A stretch of DNA of 47,282 bases from an uncultured Phascolarctobacterium sp. (GTDB taxonomy: Bacteria; Bacillota; Negativicutes; Acidaminococcales; Acidaminococcaceae), in NCBI RefSeq assembly GCF_900753045.1, contig NZ_CAADXO010000006.1:1-47282 (forward strand). The letters are read 5' to 3'. How positions within the stretch are numbered: the first letter of the stretch is position 1; each line of letters begins with the position of its first letter. The notes below the pieces were generated by a model. The model ran no database searches and was not told the origin of the DNA. It worked only from the letters and a program-made list of their open reading frames with translations. Below, piece by piece: positions 1 to 8,020 of the stretch. The position numbers were made by a program, and so were the translations under genes.

Positions 1-114
1 ATTTCCATATGCACAGCAGTAAATAGTATATACAAGCAAAAATATACTAAGAACTAATCATATGGCACAGGGGCTGTCGTACACATCATGCGGCAGCCCA
101 TCTTTATAGAAAAC
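1..114. other. Left-edge stretch without an assignable gene
   Basis: No convincing coding region is seen. A short minus-strand open frame runs through here but crosses two terminator hairpins and has no recognisable domain. A GGGCTG/CAGCCC inverted repeat lies at about 69-99. The stretch may be leader sequence of a gene beyond the window edge. Confidence 0.3.
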
Positions 115-149
115 AAAAAAGCCCCCGGACATAAAAGTCTGAGGGTTTT
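115..149 (-). terminator. Intrinsic terminator, minus strand
   Basis: Stem 122-130 pairs with 137-145 (one mismatch, one G-U), loop of six bases, followed on the minus strand by six T. It is a second terminator downstream of the one at 258-300, so a separate short transcript or leader may end here. Confidence 0.6.
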
Positions 150-257
150 CTTCATTATATATAGTGATTTAGGCATGCATCCCCGCAAGCGCGGAATAGA
201 ACCTGCAAGTTGCCTATCCGAAAGCAAAATAAATCCCAAAAGATTAGTATAATAAAA
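150..257 (-). other. Structured stretch between two terminators, possible small RNA or leader
   Basis: On the minus strand this stretch contains a CCGC-GCTT-GCGG hairpin (around 180-194) nested between AGGCA and TGCCT segments, then the terminator at 115-149. This arrangement suits a small RNA or an attenuated leader. I could not match it to a known riboswitch class, and no clear promoter is visible. Confidence 0.25.
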
Positions 258-300
258 GTCAAAAAAAGTCCTGCGCAGCATCTGAAATGCACGCAGGACT
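258..300 (-). terminator. Intrinsic terminator of the TRAP operon
   Basis: Perfect inverted repeat AGTCCTGCG/CGCAGGACT (267-275 with 292-300) with a further GCAT/ATGC inner stem, followed on the minus strand by seven T. It lies just after the stop codon of the permease gene. Confidence 0.9.
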
Positions 301-326
301 ATGAAACTTGCTATAAAATTTTCGGC

Positions 327-2282
327 TTACAGGTCTTCTCCGTCTTGCTGAATCGCACCCTTAACCTTGTTCATGCGCTGCCATACATAAGCAACAGCAA
401 CGAGCGCAACACCGATACCGTCGGTAAATACGCCGGGGATAATCATGCAGATACCGCCAACGAGGAACAGAATACGCTGCGGAATGTTCAGCAGATTGTT
501 GCAGAAACCGATCATCGCCATGGAAGCACCCCACATACCAACAATCGCGGTGAAGGCGCTGTAGCAGATGGTGAACGGAGTTGCGTTGATCATCAGCAGC
601 TCAGGTGCCAGTACGAAGATGTACGGAACGATGAACGCTGCAATCGCCAGCTTAGCAGCGATAACACCGGTACGCATCGGGTTAGCACCGGCAATACCTG
701 CGCCGGCATAAGCAGCCAGAGCAACAGGCGGAGTAACGTCGGCAACGATACCGAAGTAGAACGCAAACATGTGCGCTGCCAGCACCGGTACATTCATCTG
801 CACCAGAGCAGGCGCTGCAATGGTAGAGGTAATTACGTAGTTGGCCGTTGTCGGAACGCCCATGCCAAGAATCAGAGAAGTGATCATGGTGAAGAACATT
901 GCCGGCAGCAGATTACCGCCTGCCAGATCCAGCAGAGCAGTTGCAATCTTCAGGCCAACGCCGGTTTTGGTAACAACGCCGATGATGATACCTGCGGTTG
1001 CACAGGCAATCAGTACGCCAAGCACGCCCTTGGAGCCGTCAATGAGGCCTTGGACGATTTGCTTGAAGCCGATGCGGGTGGATTTACGCAGGCAGGCGCA
1101 AACGATGGTCAGCACGATGGCTGCCAAAGCAGCACGCATAGGAGTATAACCGCTTACGAGCAGGTAAACGATAACGATTAACGGAATAGCCAGATGGCCT
1201 TTTTCCAGGAACAGCTCTTTGAACTTCGGCAGCTGGTCACGCGGAGTGCCCTTCAGACCGAACTTTTTAGCTTCATAGTGAACGCCCAGCCATACGCCGA
1301 TGTAGTACAGCATCGCCGGGATAACAGCAGCCTTAACAACATCAAAGTACGGTACGCCTACGAACTCTGCCATCAGGAAGGCTGCAGCGCCCATTACAGG
1401 CGGCATCAGCTGACCACCGGTAGAAGCAGCAGCCTCAACAGCGCCGGCAAATGCCGGACGATAGCCGAGCTTTTTCATCATCGGGATGGTGAAAGCACCG
1501 GTACCGGCAACGTTACCAACGGAGCTGCCGGAAACAGTACCCATGAGGCCGGAGGACAGTACGGCAACCTTCGCCGGTCCGCCTGCTGCCCAGCCTGCGA
1601 TAGCGTTGGCAATATCAATGAAGAATTTGCCCAGACCGGTGGTTTCCAGATATGCGCCAAAGAGGATGAACAGATAAATAAAGGTAGAAGATACACCCAT
1701 AGGCGTACCGAAAATACCCTCGGTAGTGAAGAACAGATGGTCAAACATTTCCTGCACGCCAACGCCGCGATGCGCCAGAATACCGGGAACGTAAGGGCCT
1801 AAGAAGGCATACAGCATGAAGCAGAAGGCAACGATAATCATCGGCCAACCTACTACGCGGCGCGCTGCTTCAAATACCATAATCGTACCGATAAGGCCGA
1901 CGATGAAGTCAGTTTCCGTGTTCATGCCGGCACGCAGCACCAGCTCCTGATAGTTGACAACCAGATACATGGCAGTACCTGCGCTGAGCAGTGCCAGGAA
2001 GGCATCAAAGGGATGCATCTTGCTGCGGGACCAGGAATGTCTGCTGGGATACAGCAGGAAAATCAATAAAAAACCAAATGCTAAGTGAATAGCACGCTGC
2101 AGATGCGCGTCCAGCACACCGAAGGTGGCTGTATATAATTGGAAAAGTGCAAACAGAATACAGATTGCGGAAATAATTTTACCCCACACACCTGTAAGCT
2201 CACGCTTGTCTGATTCCTTGTCAAATTTTTGCAATACCTCTTCTGCTGAAAGCTCTCTTACTTTCTTTTCTTTTTCAGACAT
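327..2282 (-). CDS. TRAP transporter fused permease (4TM/12TM)
   Basis: This 651-residue protein is a fused small-plus-large TRAP permease of the kind paired with TAXI receptors. It would use an ion gradient to import an organic anion, and the substrate cannot be read from sequence. The N-terminal ~190 residues hold the small (DctQ-like) hydrophobic segments after a charged cytoplasmic start. The remainder is the DctM-like part with many membrane helices and Gly/Pro-rich segments such as GTVSGSSVGNVAGTG and GMGVPTTANYV. The start has a good AGGAG site. It is the last gene of the operon, after the receptor and DUF1850 genes, and a strong terminator follows. The domain call is firm and the substrate unknown. 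Confidence 0.93.
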   Translation of the reverse strand: MSEKEKKVRELSAEEVLQKFDKESDKRELTGVWGKIISAICILFALFQLYTATFGVLDAHLQRAIHLAFGFLLIFLLYPSRHSWSRSKMHPFDAFLALLSAGTAMYLVVNYQELVLRAGMNTETDFIVGLIGTIMVFEAARRVVGWPMIIVAFCFMLYAFLGPYVPGILAHRGVGVQEMFDHLFFTTEGIFGTPMGVSSTFIYLFILFGAYLETTGLGKFFIDIANAIAGWAAGGPAKVAVLSSGLMGTVSGSSVGNVAGTGAFTIPMMKKLGYRPAFAGAVEAAASTGGQLMPPVMGAAAFLMAEFVGVPYFDVVKAAVIPAMLYYIGVWLGVHYEAKKFGLKGTPRDQLPKFKELFLEKGHLAIPLIVIVYLLVSGYTPMRAALAAIVLTIVCACLRKSTRIGFKQIVQGLIDGSKGVLGVLIACATAGIIIGVVTKTGVGLKIATALLDLAGGNLLPAMFFTMITSLILGMGVPTTANYVITSTIAAPALVQMNVPVLAAHMFAFYFGIVADVTPPVALAAYAGAGIAGANPMRTGVIAAKLAIAAFIVPYIFVLAPELLMINATPFTICYSAFTAIVGMWGASMAMIGFCNNLLNIPQRILFLVGGICMIIPGVFTDGIGVALVAVAYVWQRMNKVKGAIQQDGEDL

Positions 2283-2316
2283 GGGTATCAGCTCCTCTCA
2301 TTTAATATAATAAAAC

Positions 2317-2856
2317 CTAAAAGTACCGTTCCAGCCAGTACTGATATCGATACATGGCCTTCACCGTTACCGCAGTCCCCTGCCCGTACAGAGCAATCAG
2401 GTCGTAGCTGTCGCCGCCGTGGACAATATGCGGCATCGCCTGCTCGGATATACGCAGGGCAACCTCCTTATACGGACGGTTCATCTCCATATCAAACTTG
2501 CCGTCGGCAGTCTGCGTCAGCTTGCCGTCGGCAGCGGAATAGGGATAGCCCCAGCCCAGTGAGGAAAAGCGGGTGTGCGTCATGGTCATGTTATTTGCGC
2601 CGTTAACCCTGAAATAATCATTCCAGGCAGTTTTTTCCACCGAATGCGTCAGGCTGATGTACCATTCATCCCCTGCCGCTGTGGCAAAAGTAACAGCTCC
2701 CGAAGCTCCCTCAGGTATAATCGCCACCACCAGGCGCGTACTATACCACCCCAAAAGCATTAACACAACGCTTACAATAATTACTAAATTCTTTACTGGG
2801 AAAAAAGACCGGCCACCGGCAAACGCCGGTTTCCGGTCTTTGAAGTTCGGCATCAT
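2317..2856 (-). CDS. DUF1850 family protein of TAXI-TRAP operons
   Basis: 179 residues with one membrane anchor (about 22-42) and an extracytoplasmic domain carrying the HSVE motif (about residue 71) and other conserved aromatic residues of DUF1850. The family is repeatedly found between TAXI receptor and fused TRAP permease genes. Its role is not established; help with transport is an inference. An AAGGA site overlaps the stop codon of the receptor gene and supports the ATG at 2856, although ATG 2853 is also possible. Oddly, a complete terminator-like hairpin (2801-2841) lies within codons about 6-18 of this gene, so expression of the two downstream membrane genes may be reduced relative to the receptor. 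Confidence 0.85.
   Translation of the reverse strand: MMPNFKDRKPAFAGGRSFFPVKNLVIIVSVVLMLLGWYSTRLVVAIIPEGASGAVTFATAAGDEWYISLTHSVEKTAWNDYFRVNGANNMTMTHTRFSSLGWGYPYSAADGKLTQTADGKFDMEMNRPYKEVALRISEQAMPHIVHGGDSYDLIALYGQGTAVTVKAMYRYQYWLERYF
2801..2841 (-). terminator. Terminator-like hairpin inside the 5' end of the DUF1850 gene
   Basis: AAAGACCGG (2804-2812) pairs with CCGGTCTTT (2833-2841), with a second inner stem CCGGC/GCCGG (2816-2820 with 2825-2829). On the minus strand it is followed by six T (2801-2806). It has every element of an intrinsic terminator yet is translated. It probably sets the receptor:permease ratio. Confidence 0.65.
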
Positions 2857-2865
2857 TTAAAATCC

Positions 2866-3837
2866 TTATTTTTCGTTAAAGAATTTTTCAGCACCCGGGT
2901 TCAGCTTAATGGACATGCCGTCTTTAGCAGTATCTTTGCTGATAGCATTTGCTGCGGAGTGAGCAGCTTTCATACGGTCAAGGTTGCCGTACAGAGCTTT
3001 AGCAATTGCATAAGCGGTGTTTTCGTCCATCTTGTCGGTTACTGCCAGCATGCATTTTACTGCTACTGCGGTAACGTCAGCATCCTGCTTCGGATAAGTA
3101 CCGGCTTTGATAACCAGCTTGGTGTAGAACGGATATTGTTTGATCAGAGCGTCAGCTTTGTCAGCGTCAACTGGAACCAGTACAACGTCGTTCTGAGTTG
3201 CGATATCCTGAATAGCAGCGGTCGGATGGCCTGCGGTTACGAAAGCAGCATCAACGTTACCGTCTTTCAGAGCACTTGCAGCTTCACCGAAGGACAGGTA
3301 TTGAACTTTAATATCATCATATTTAATGCCATATGCTTCCATGATCTGGCGAGCATTAGCTTCGGTACCGGAGCCTGCAGCACCTACAGCGATGCGTTTG
3401 CCTTTGAAATCAGCAACAGATTTGATACCGGATTTTTTCAGGGTAACAATCTGTACGGTTTCCGGATACAGAGTTGCAAGACCTTGCAGGCCGGCAACCT
3501 GTTTGCCTTTGAACATTTCAGTGCCGTTGGCAGCATAGTAAGCAATATCATTTTGAATAAAAGCAATTTCAACCTTGCCTTGGCTGAGCAGGTTTACGTT
3601 AGCTACGGAAGCGCCGGTAGATTGTGCGGAAGCATTGGTACCCGGAATATTTTTATTCAGGATATCAGCAAGAGCACCGCCTAACGGGAAGTAGGTACCG
3701 GAGGTACCGCCGGTAGCAATGTTAATGAATTTTTGTGCAGCTGGTTTTTTATCATCTTTCTTATCTCCACCGCCGCAGCCGGCAATCATAGTAGACATAA
3801 CCATGATACCAAGTAAAAAAGCCAAGAGTTTTTTCAT
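2866..3837 (-). CDS. TAXI family TRAP transporter solute-binding lipoprotein
   Basis: 323 residues. A lipoprotein signal peptide ends in the lipobox IAGC (Cys21), followed by a charged linker and a periplasmic-binding fold. The N-terminal part INIATGGTSGTYFPLGG is the TAXI signature. It binds the substrate in the periplasm, tethered to membrane, and delivers it to the fused permease. It is first in the operon, with a strong AGGAGGGG site before the ATG and a candidate promoter at 3893-3921. As in related operons, the receptor is probably made in excess, consistent with the hairpin that follows it. Confidence 0.95.
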   Translation of the reverse strand: MKKLLAFLLGIMVMSTMIAGCGGGDKKDDKKPAAQKFINIATGGTSGTYFPLGGALADILNKNIPGTNASAQSTGASVANVNLLSQGKVEIAFIQNDIAYYAANGTEMFKGKQVAGLQGLATLYPETVQIVTLKKSGIKSVADFKGKRIAVGAAGSGTEANARQIMEAYGIKYDDIKVQYLSFGEAASALKDGNVDAAFVTAGHPTAAIQDIATQNDVVLVPVDADKADALIKQYPFYTKLVIKAGTYPKQDADVTAVAVKCMLAVTDKMDENTAYAIAKALYGNLDRMKAAHSAANAISKDTAKDGMSIKLNPGAEKFFNEK

Positions 3838-3892
3838 AAGAGTTCCCCTCCTTTAATATACATATGTGCTAAGATAACAAAATTCACGCAGC

Positions 3893-3921
3893 AACATATT
3901 GTTATTCTTCTTATTCGTCAA
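3893..3921 (-). promoter_or_regulatory. Candidate sigma-70 promoter of the TRAP operon
   Basis: Minus strand -35 TTGACG (3916-3921), 17 bp spacer, -10 TATGTT (3893-3898). It lies about 55 bp upstream of the receptor start codon. Confidence 0.55.
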
Positions 3922-3947
3922 CATTGTGTAAAATCCTGCTAAAAAAT

Positions 3948-3977
3948 TGACAGAAATGTCATGTATACAGAATACAT
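3948..3977. promoter_or_regulatory. Two abutting dyads upstream of the TRAP promoter
   Basis: TGACA-GAAA-TGTCA (3948-3961) touches ATGTAT-N5-ATACAT (3961-3977). Both are perfect inverted repeats just upstream of the -35 of the TRAP promoter, a typical place for a regulator. No regulator can be named from the sequence. Confidence 0.35.
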
Positions 3978-4081
3978 TGGCATAAAAATGCAGATTCTGT
4001 GAAAAATTCTTGATGTTTTTTGATTATTAATACAGCTTTTCTGCATAAATCGCTGTGGAATCATTTCATTATAGATTCATT

Positions 4082-4110
4082 TTGCTTATTTCCGTAATCT
4101 ATGTTACAAT
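4082..4110 (+). promoter_or_regulatory. Promoter of the EF-hand-like gene
   Basis: -35 TTGCTT (4082-4087), 17 bp spacer, -10 TACAAT (4105-4110). The start codon follows 74 bp downstream. Confidence 0.6.
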
Positions 4111-4183
4111 AATAGCGTTATGTTTATTGCTTTTTCTGATAAAGCGAGAGTCATCAAAAACATCTTTTTAAGGAGTGAATAAT

Positions 4184-4558
4184 ATGAGTTCCGGAGCTTA
4201 TTCTTTAAGACTCGCTCGTACCCTGTACGAAAATGTTTATCATGCTATGCTGTACAATGAAAACCAACAGCCTATCGGTGATCTGGAAATTATTCCGAAC
4301 ATCCCTCTCGACCGCAGCCAGGTTCCTGAGGATGCACCGGAAGTACCGGCTTATCTGCTGGTAATCGTAAAAGACGCTGATATCAACAAGGACAACCTGA
4401 TTGATTTCGAAGAGCGCGCTTCCTATGCTCTGCTGAAACGCTTCTCCACCGAAGTTATCAACTTCCAGCACTGCAAATTCTACTATCCGTCCCCTGCCTT
4501 CATTTTTGAACAGCCGGACGCAGTAAACGGTGGCGTTGAGCCCATGCCGCTGCAATAA
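4184..4558 (+). CDS. Small EF-hand-like protein of unknown function
   Basis: 124 residues, the only clear plus-strand gene. ATG 4184 is chosen because the AAGGAG site (4170-4175) sits 8 bp before it; the in-frame GTG at 4175 is inside that site. I do not recognise the family. Residues 66-77 match a canonical 12-residue EF-hand calcium loop: Asp66, Asn68, Asp70, Asn71, Ile73, Asp74 and Glu77 fall on loop positions 1, 3, 5, 6, 8, 9 and 12. No signal peptide or membrane segment is visible, so it should be cytoplasmic. A single EF-hand loop can arise by chance, so calcium binding is an inference. It is a single-gene unit with its own promoter and terminator. Confidence 0.8.
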   Translation: MSSGAYSLRLARTLYENVYHAMLYNENQQPIGDLEIIPNIPLDRSQVPEDAPEVPAYLLVIVKDADINKDNLIDFEERASYALLKRFSTEVINFQHCKFYYPSPAFIFEQPDAVNGGVEPMPLQ

Positions 4559-4567
4559 TTTAAACCG

Positions 4568-4615
4568 AAAAACTCCGCTCCCTGCTGCCTGTGCAGTAAG
4601 GAACGGAGTTTTTTT
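4568..4615. terminator. Bidirectional terminator between the EF-hand-like gene and trpA
   Basis: AACTCCG (4571-4577) pairs with CGGAGTT (4604-4610). A seven-T run follows on the plus strand, and the A-rich left flank serves the minus strand. It can end both the 4184 gene and the trp operon, whose 3' ends face each other. Confidence 0.85.
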
Positions 4616-4633
4616 GTGCCTAAACTTTTGTAA

Positions 4634-5425
4634 TTACGCCTCCGCAGCTGCCTTGGCAACTGCTTCGGACATACTCTTGACGTATTCGTAAACGTGCTCA
4701 GGAGAATCAACGCCGTATTGAGCCACGATTTTTTCAATCGCACTGCCGACAATAGCGCCGTCGCTGGCCTTGGCCATCTTGTATGCCTGCTCAGGAGTAG
4801 CGATACCGAAGCCTACAGCCACCGGAATATCGGTAGCCTTGCGCACCTCTGCCACAATGCCGTCGATATCGGTAGTAATGTTGCTGCGCACGCCGGTAAC
4901 GCCTAAGGAAGAAACCACATATACATAGCCTTGGGCAATAGCGGCGATTTTCTGGATGCGGTCCTTGGAGGTAGGCGCAATCAGCGGCACCAGGGCAACG
5001 TGATGCGGTTCGCTGAACGGACGCATTTCCTCGCGCTCCTCGTACGGTATATCCGGTATGATAACGCCGTCTACACCTGTTTCTTCGCAGCGGGTGAAGA
5101 ATTTTTCCGCACCGTAGGCATAAATCGGATTAGCATAGGTCAAAAATACCAGCGGTACCTGTGTTTCCTCGCGAAGCTCCGCTACAAGGTCAAAAATTTT
5201 ATCGGTAGTAGTGCCTGCAGCCAACGCACGCATATCCGCTTTTTGGATAACCTCGCCCTCAGCCACAGGGTCGGAGAAGGGAATGCCGAACTCGATTAAG
5301 CCTGCACCGCCCTTAATCATGGCTCTCACCAGCTCCTTGGTTGTATCAAGATTGGGATCGCCTGCGGTCACAAAGCCGATAAATACCTTTTTCTTTTCGT
5401 CAAATGCCTTTTGTATTCTATTCAT
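4634..5425 (-). CDS. trpA: Tryptophan synthase alpha subunit
   Basis: 263 residues. It cleaves indole-3-glycerol phosphate to indole and glyceraldehyde 3-phosphate and channels indole to TrpB. The TIM-barrel signature FIGFVTAGDP is near residue 20, and the catalytic Glu is Glu45 in IEFGIPFSDP. The position of the second classical acid (Asp60 of the Salmonella enzyme) is Glu56 here, in VAEG. ATG 5425 is chosen because it overlaps the trpB stop (ATGAATAG) with GGGAG upstream, which removes 16 unconserved residues from the longest frame. It is the last gene of the trp operon, translationally coupled to trpB. Confidence 0.97.
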   Translation of the reverse strand: MNRIQKAFDEKKKVFIGFVTAGDPNLDTTKELVRAMIKGGAGLIEFGIPFSDPVAEGEVIQKADMRALAAGTTTDKIFDLVAELREETQVPLVFLTYANPIYAYGAEKFFTRCEETGVDGVIIPDIPYEEREEMRPFSEPHHVALVPLIAPTSKDRIQKIAAIAQGYVYVVSSLGVTGVRSNITTDIDGIVAEVRKATDIPVAVGFGIATPEQAYKMAKASDGAIVGSAIEKIVAQYGVDSPEHVYEYVKSMSEAVAKAAAEA

Positions 5426-6602
5426 GTAAATCAACTCCCATATAACGTGCGATTGCGGCAACGTCCTTATCACCGCGGCCGGAAATATTTATAACCATAA
5501 TCTTATCCTTCGGCAGAGTGGGTGCCAGCTTCATAGCGTAAGCTACGGCATGGGCACTTTCGATTGCGGGGATAATGCCTTCTGTTTTGGAAAGATAGTT
5601 GAAGGCGTCAACTGCCTCCTTATCGGTAGCAGGAACGTACTCCGCACGGCCGATGTCGTGCAGATAAGCATGCTCGGGGCCGATGCCGGGGTAATCAAGA
5701 CCGGCGGAGATGGAATAAACCGGAGCAATCTGTCCGTATTCATCCTGCAGGAAGTAGCTCTTCATGCCGTGGAAGATGCCCAGCTTGCCGTTAGCCATGG
5801 TTGCGGCGTTCTTGGGATTATCTACGCCCAGACCTGCAGCCTCTACGCCGATTAAGCGCACGTCCTTGTCCTCGATGAAGTCATAGAACATACCCATAGC
5901 ATTGGAGCCGCCGCCTACGCAAGCCACTAACACGTCAGGCAGACGTCCTTCCTTTTCCAGCATCTGCGCTTTGATTTCCTCGCCGATAATCTTTTGGAAG
6001 TCGCGCACGATTTCCGGATACGGATGCGGGCCCATAACACTGCCCAGAACATAGTAGGTATCCTCAACACGTTCGGTCCATACGCGCAGCGCTTCGTTTA
6101 CTGCGTCCTTCAGGGTACCGGTGCCGCTGCTTACAGGCACAACCTTCGCACCTAAAAGCTCCATGCGGAACACGTTGAGCGCCTGACGCTCGCAGTCCTC
6201 TTTGCCCATGTAAACAACGCATTCCATGTTCATCAGCGCCGCTGCGGTAGCAGTCGCAACACCGTGCTGGCCTGCGCCGGTTTCGGCGATTACGCGCTTT
6301 TTGCCCATCTTCTGCGCCAGCAGAATCTGTCCCAATACGTTGTTGATTTTGTGGGCACCGGTGTGGTTCAAATCCTCACGCTTCAGATAAATCTTGCAGC
6401 CACCCAAATCCTTGGTCATCTTCTCTGCATAATACAGGAGGGACGGTCTGTTGGCATATTCGCGGTACAGACGCGCCAGCTCAGCCTTGAATTCGGGATC
6501 GTTTTTAAATTTTTCATATGCAGCCTCTAATTCCAGCACTGCGTTCATCAAAGTTTCCGGCATGTATTGACCGCCGTGAATACCATATCTACCTTTTGTC
6601 AT
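5418..6602 (-). CDS. trpB: Tryptophan synthase beta subunit
   Basis: 394 residues, the usual TrpB1 length. It is a PLP enzyme that condenses indole with serine to give tryptophan. The PLP lysine is Lys85 in HTGAHKINN, and the phosphate-binding Gly-rich loop GGGSNAMG is near residue 230. The N-terminus GRYGIHGGQYMPETLM is typical of TrpB. It overlaps the end of trpF by 14 bp and the start of trpA by 8 bp, so the operon is tightly coupled. Confidence 0.98.
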   Translation of the reverse strand: MTKGRYGIHGGQYMPETLMNAVLELEAAYEKFKNDPEFKAELARLYREYANRPSLLYYAEKMTKDLGGCKIYLKREDLNHTGAHKINNVLGQILLAQKMGKKRVIAETGAGQHGVATATAAALMNMECVVYMGKEDCERQALNVFRMELLGAKVVPVSSGTGTLKDAVNEALRVWTERVEDTYYVLGSVMGPHPYPEIVRDFQKIIGEEIKAQMLEKEGRLPDVLVACVGGGSNAMGMFYDFIEDKDVRLIGVEAAGLGVDNPKNAATMANGKLGIFHGMKSYFLQDEYGQIAPVYSISAGLDYPGIGPEHAYLHDIGRAEYVPATDKEAVDAFNYLSKTEGIIPAIESAHAVAYAMKLAPTLPKDKIMVINISGRGDKDVAAIARYMGVDLHE

Positions 6603-7227
6603 CGTTATCTCCCCTTACCTCCGCTATAAATGCGGCAATTTTTTCCGGGTCCTTCAACCCTTCTGTTTCTACGCCACCGCTTACATCTACGGCAAAGGCG
6701 TTACTGTTTTTCAATACATCTGCAACATTCGCTGCCTCAAGACCGCCTGCGATAAAATACGGCTTATTGATTTTTTCATCTGCCACCAGCGCTAAATCAA
6801 AACGCTGGCCGGTGCCGCCGTACTGCCCCTTAGTATAGGTATCAAAGAGCAGGTAATCGCAGGGGTAGGCTTGCAGATTTTCAAAGGAGCCTGCGTCCTT
6901 CACGCGGACTGCTTTGATAATCGGCAGCTCCGTCTGCAGCCGCAGCCTTTCGCAGTAGGCTGCATCCTCGTCACCGTGCAGCTGGATGATGTCTATCGTC
7001 CTGCTTTTAGCCAGACGTGCAATCAAATCTATCTCGGCGTTGACGAAAACGCCGACTGCCTTAATCTGCGGGTTAAGCATTGCCTTCAGCTGTGCTGCCT
7101 GCTGCTCCGTCACCTCGCGTTTGGTCTTGGCAAAAACGAAGCCTATATAATCGGGCAGCAGCTTGTTGACGCACTCTATATCCTGCGCACGCTTCAGGCC
7201 GCAGATTTTAACCTTTACCTTACGCAT
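6589..7227 (-). CDS. trpF: Phosphoribosylanthranilate isomerase
   Basis: About 212 residues, (beta-alpha)8 barrel. It converts phosphoribosylanthranilate to CdRP. The KICGLKR motif carries the catalytic Cys near the N-terminus, and the catalytic Asp is in LLFDTYTKG, followed by the phosphate loop GGTGQRFD. AAGGAG lies 7 bp from ATG 7227 and 4 bp from GTG 7230, so ATG 7227 is preferred. It overlaps trpC and trpB at its two ends, and its own start lies within the last codons of trpC. Confidence 0.95.
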   Translation of the reverse strand: MRKVKVKICGLKRAQDIECVNKLLPDYIGFVFAKTKREVTEQQAAQLKAMLNPQIKAVGVFVNAEIDLIARLAKSRTIDIIQLHGDEDAAYCERLRLQTELPIIKAVRVKDAGSFENLQAYPCDYLLFDTYTKGQYGGTGQRFDLALVADEKINKPYFIAGGLEAANVADVLKNSNAFAVDVSGGVETEGLKDPEKIAAFIAEVRGDNDDKR

Positions 7228-7999
7228 CACGCATCTCCTTCAGCATTGCCGCCACATCGGCACTGCGCATCAAGGCTTCACCCACCAGCACCGCCTGCAC
7301 GCCTGCCTGCTTCAGGGCCTGCGTATCGGCTGCGCACTTGATGCCGCTTTCCGCTACAAAAATCTTGCTTGCGGGAATTGCATCCCTCAAGCGCAGGCTG
7401 TTCACCGGGTTCACGCTGAAATCCTTGAGATTACGGTTGTTCACGCCGATGATTTCCGCGCCTGCCGCCAATGCCTGCTGCACCTCGTCGGCAGTGTGTG
7501 CCTCCACCAGAGCGCTCAGCCCCAGTTCCTGCGCCTGCGCCAGGTATTCACCCAGCTGCGCTGCACTCAGCAGGCTGCAGATAAGCAGAACTGCGTCGGC
7601 TCCGATGCATTTGGCTTCGTAAATCTGGTACTCATCCAGCGTGAAATCTTTCCGCAGAATCGGCAGCTCCACTCTTTGGCGTACTGCCTGCAGGTAAGCA
7701 TCGCTGCCCTGGAAGAACTGCGGCTCCGTCAGGCAGGAGATGGCTGCTGCACCGCCCGCCTCGTACTCTGCAGCCTTGCGCAGGTAGATGTCCGTAAAAT
7801 CGGGAGCAATCACGCCCTTCGAGGGGGATGCTTTCTTCAGCTCGGCGATGACACTCAGGCCGGGGGCAGCAAGCGCTGCCCTGAAGTCCTTGCCCTGCGG
7901 TCTGCCCTCTGCCTCATCACGCACTGCGTAAAGGCTTTTGTGCGCTTTGAGCGCCCGCACACGCTCCTTGGTATATTCCGCAATCTCATCTAAAATCAT
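7220..7999 (-). CDS. trpC: Indole-3-glycerol phosphate synthase
   Basis: 259 residues. It closes the indole ring from CdRP with loss of CO2. The signature VIAELKKASPSKG holds the catalytic lysine region, LVEAHT the catalytic Glu, and IGVNNRNLKDF the substrate-binding Asn. It is a stand-alone protein, not fused to TrpF as in enteric bacteria. It lies 21 bp after trpD and overlaps trpF by 8 bp. Confidence 0.97.
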   Translation of the reverse strand: MILDEIAEYTKERVRALKAHKSLYAVRDEAEGRPQGKDFRAALAAPGLSVIAELKKASPSKGVIAPDFTDIYLRKAAEYEAGGAAAISCLTEPQFFQGSDAYLQAVRQRVELPILRKDFTLDEYQIYEAKCIGADAVLLICSLLSAAQLGEYLAQAQELGLSALVEAHTADEVQQALAAGAEIIGVNNRNLKDFSVNPVNSLRLRDAIPASKIFVAESGIKCAADTQALKQAGVQAVLVGEALMRSADVAAMLKEMRDA

Positions 8000-8020
8000 A
8001 ATCTAACCTCTTTAATCAGC

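Noticed and set aside
150..257. preQ1 riboswitch (an AGGTTCTA match)
   Set aside because: The required A-rich tail and pseudoknot pairing of preQ1-I are not present.
54..281. Small minus-strand open frame at the left edge
   Set aside because: It crosses both terminators and has no recognisable protein pattern.
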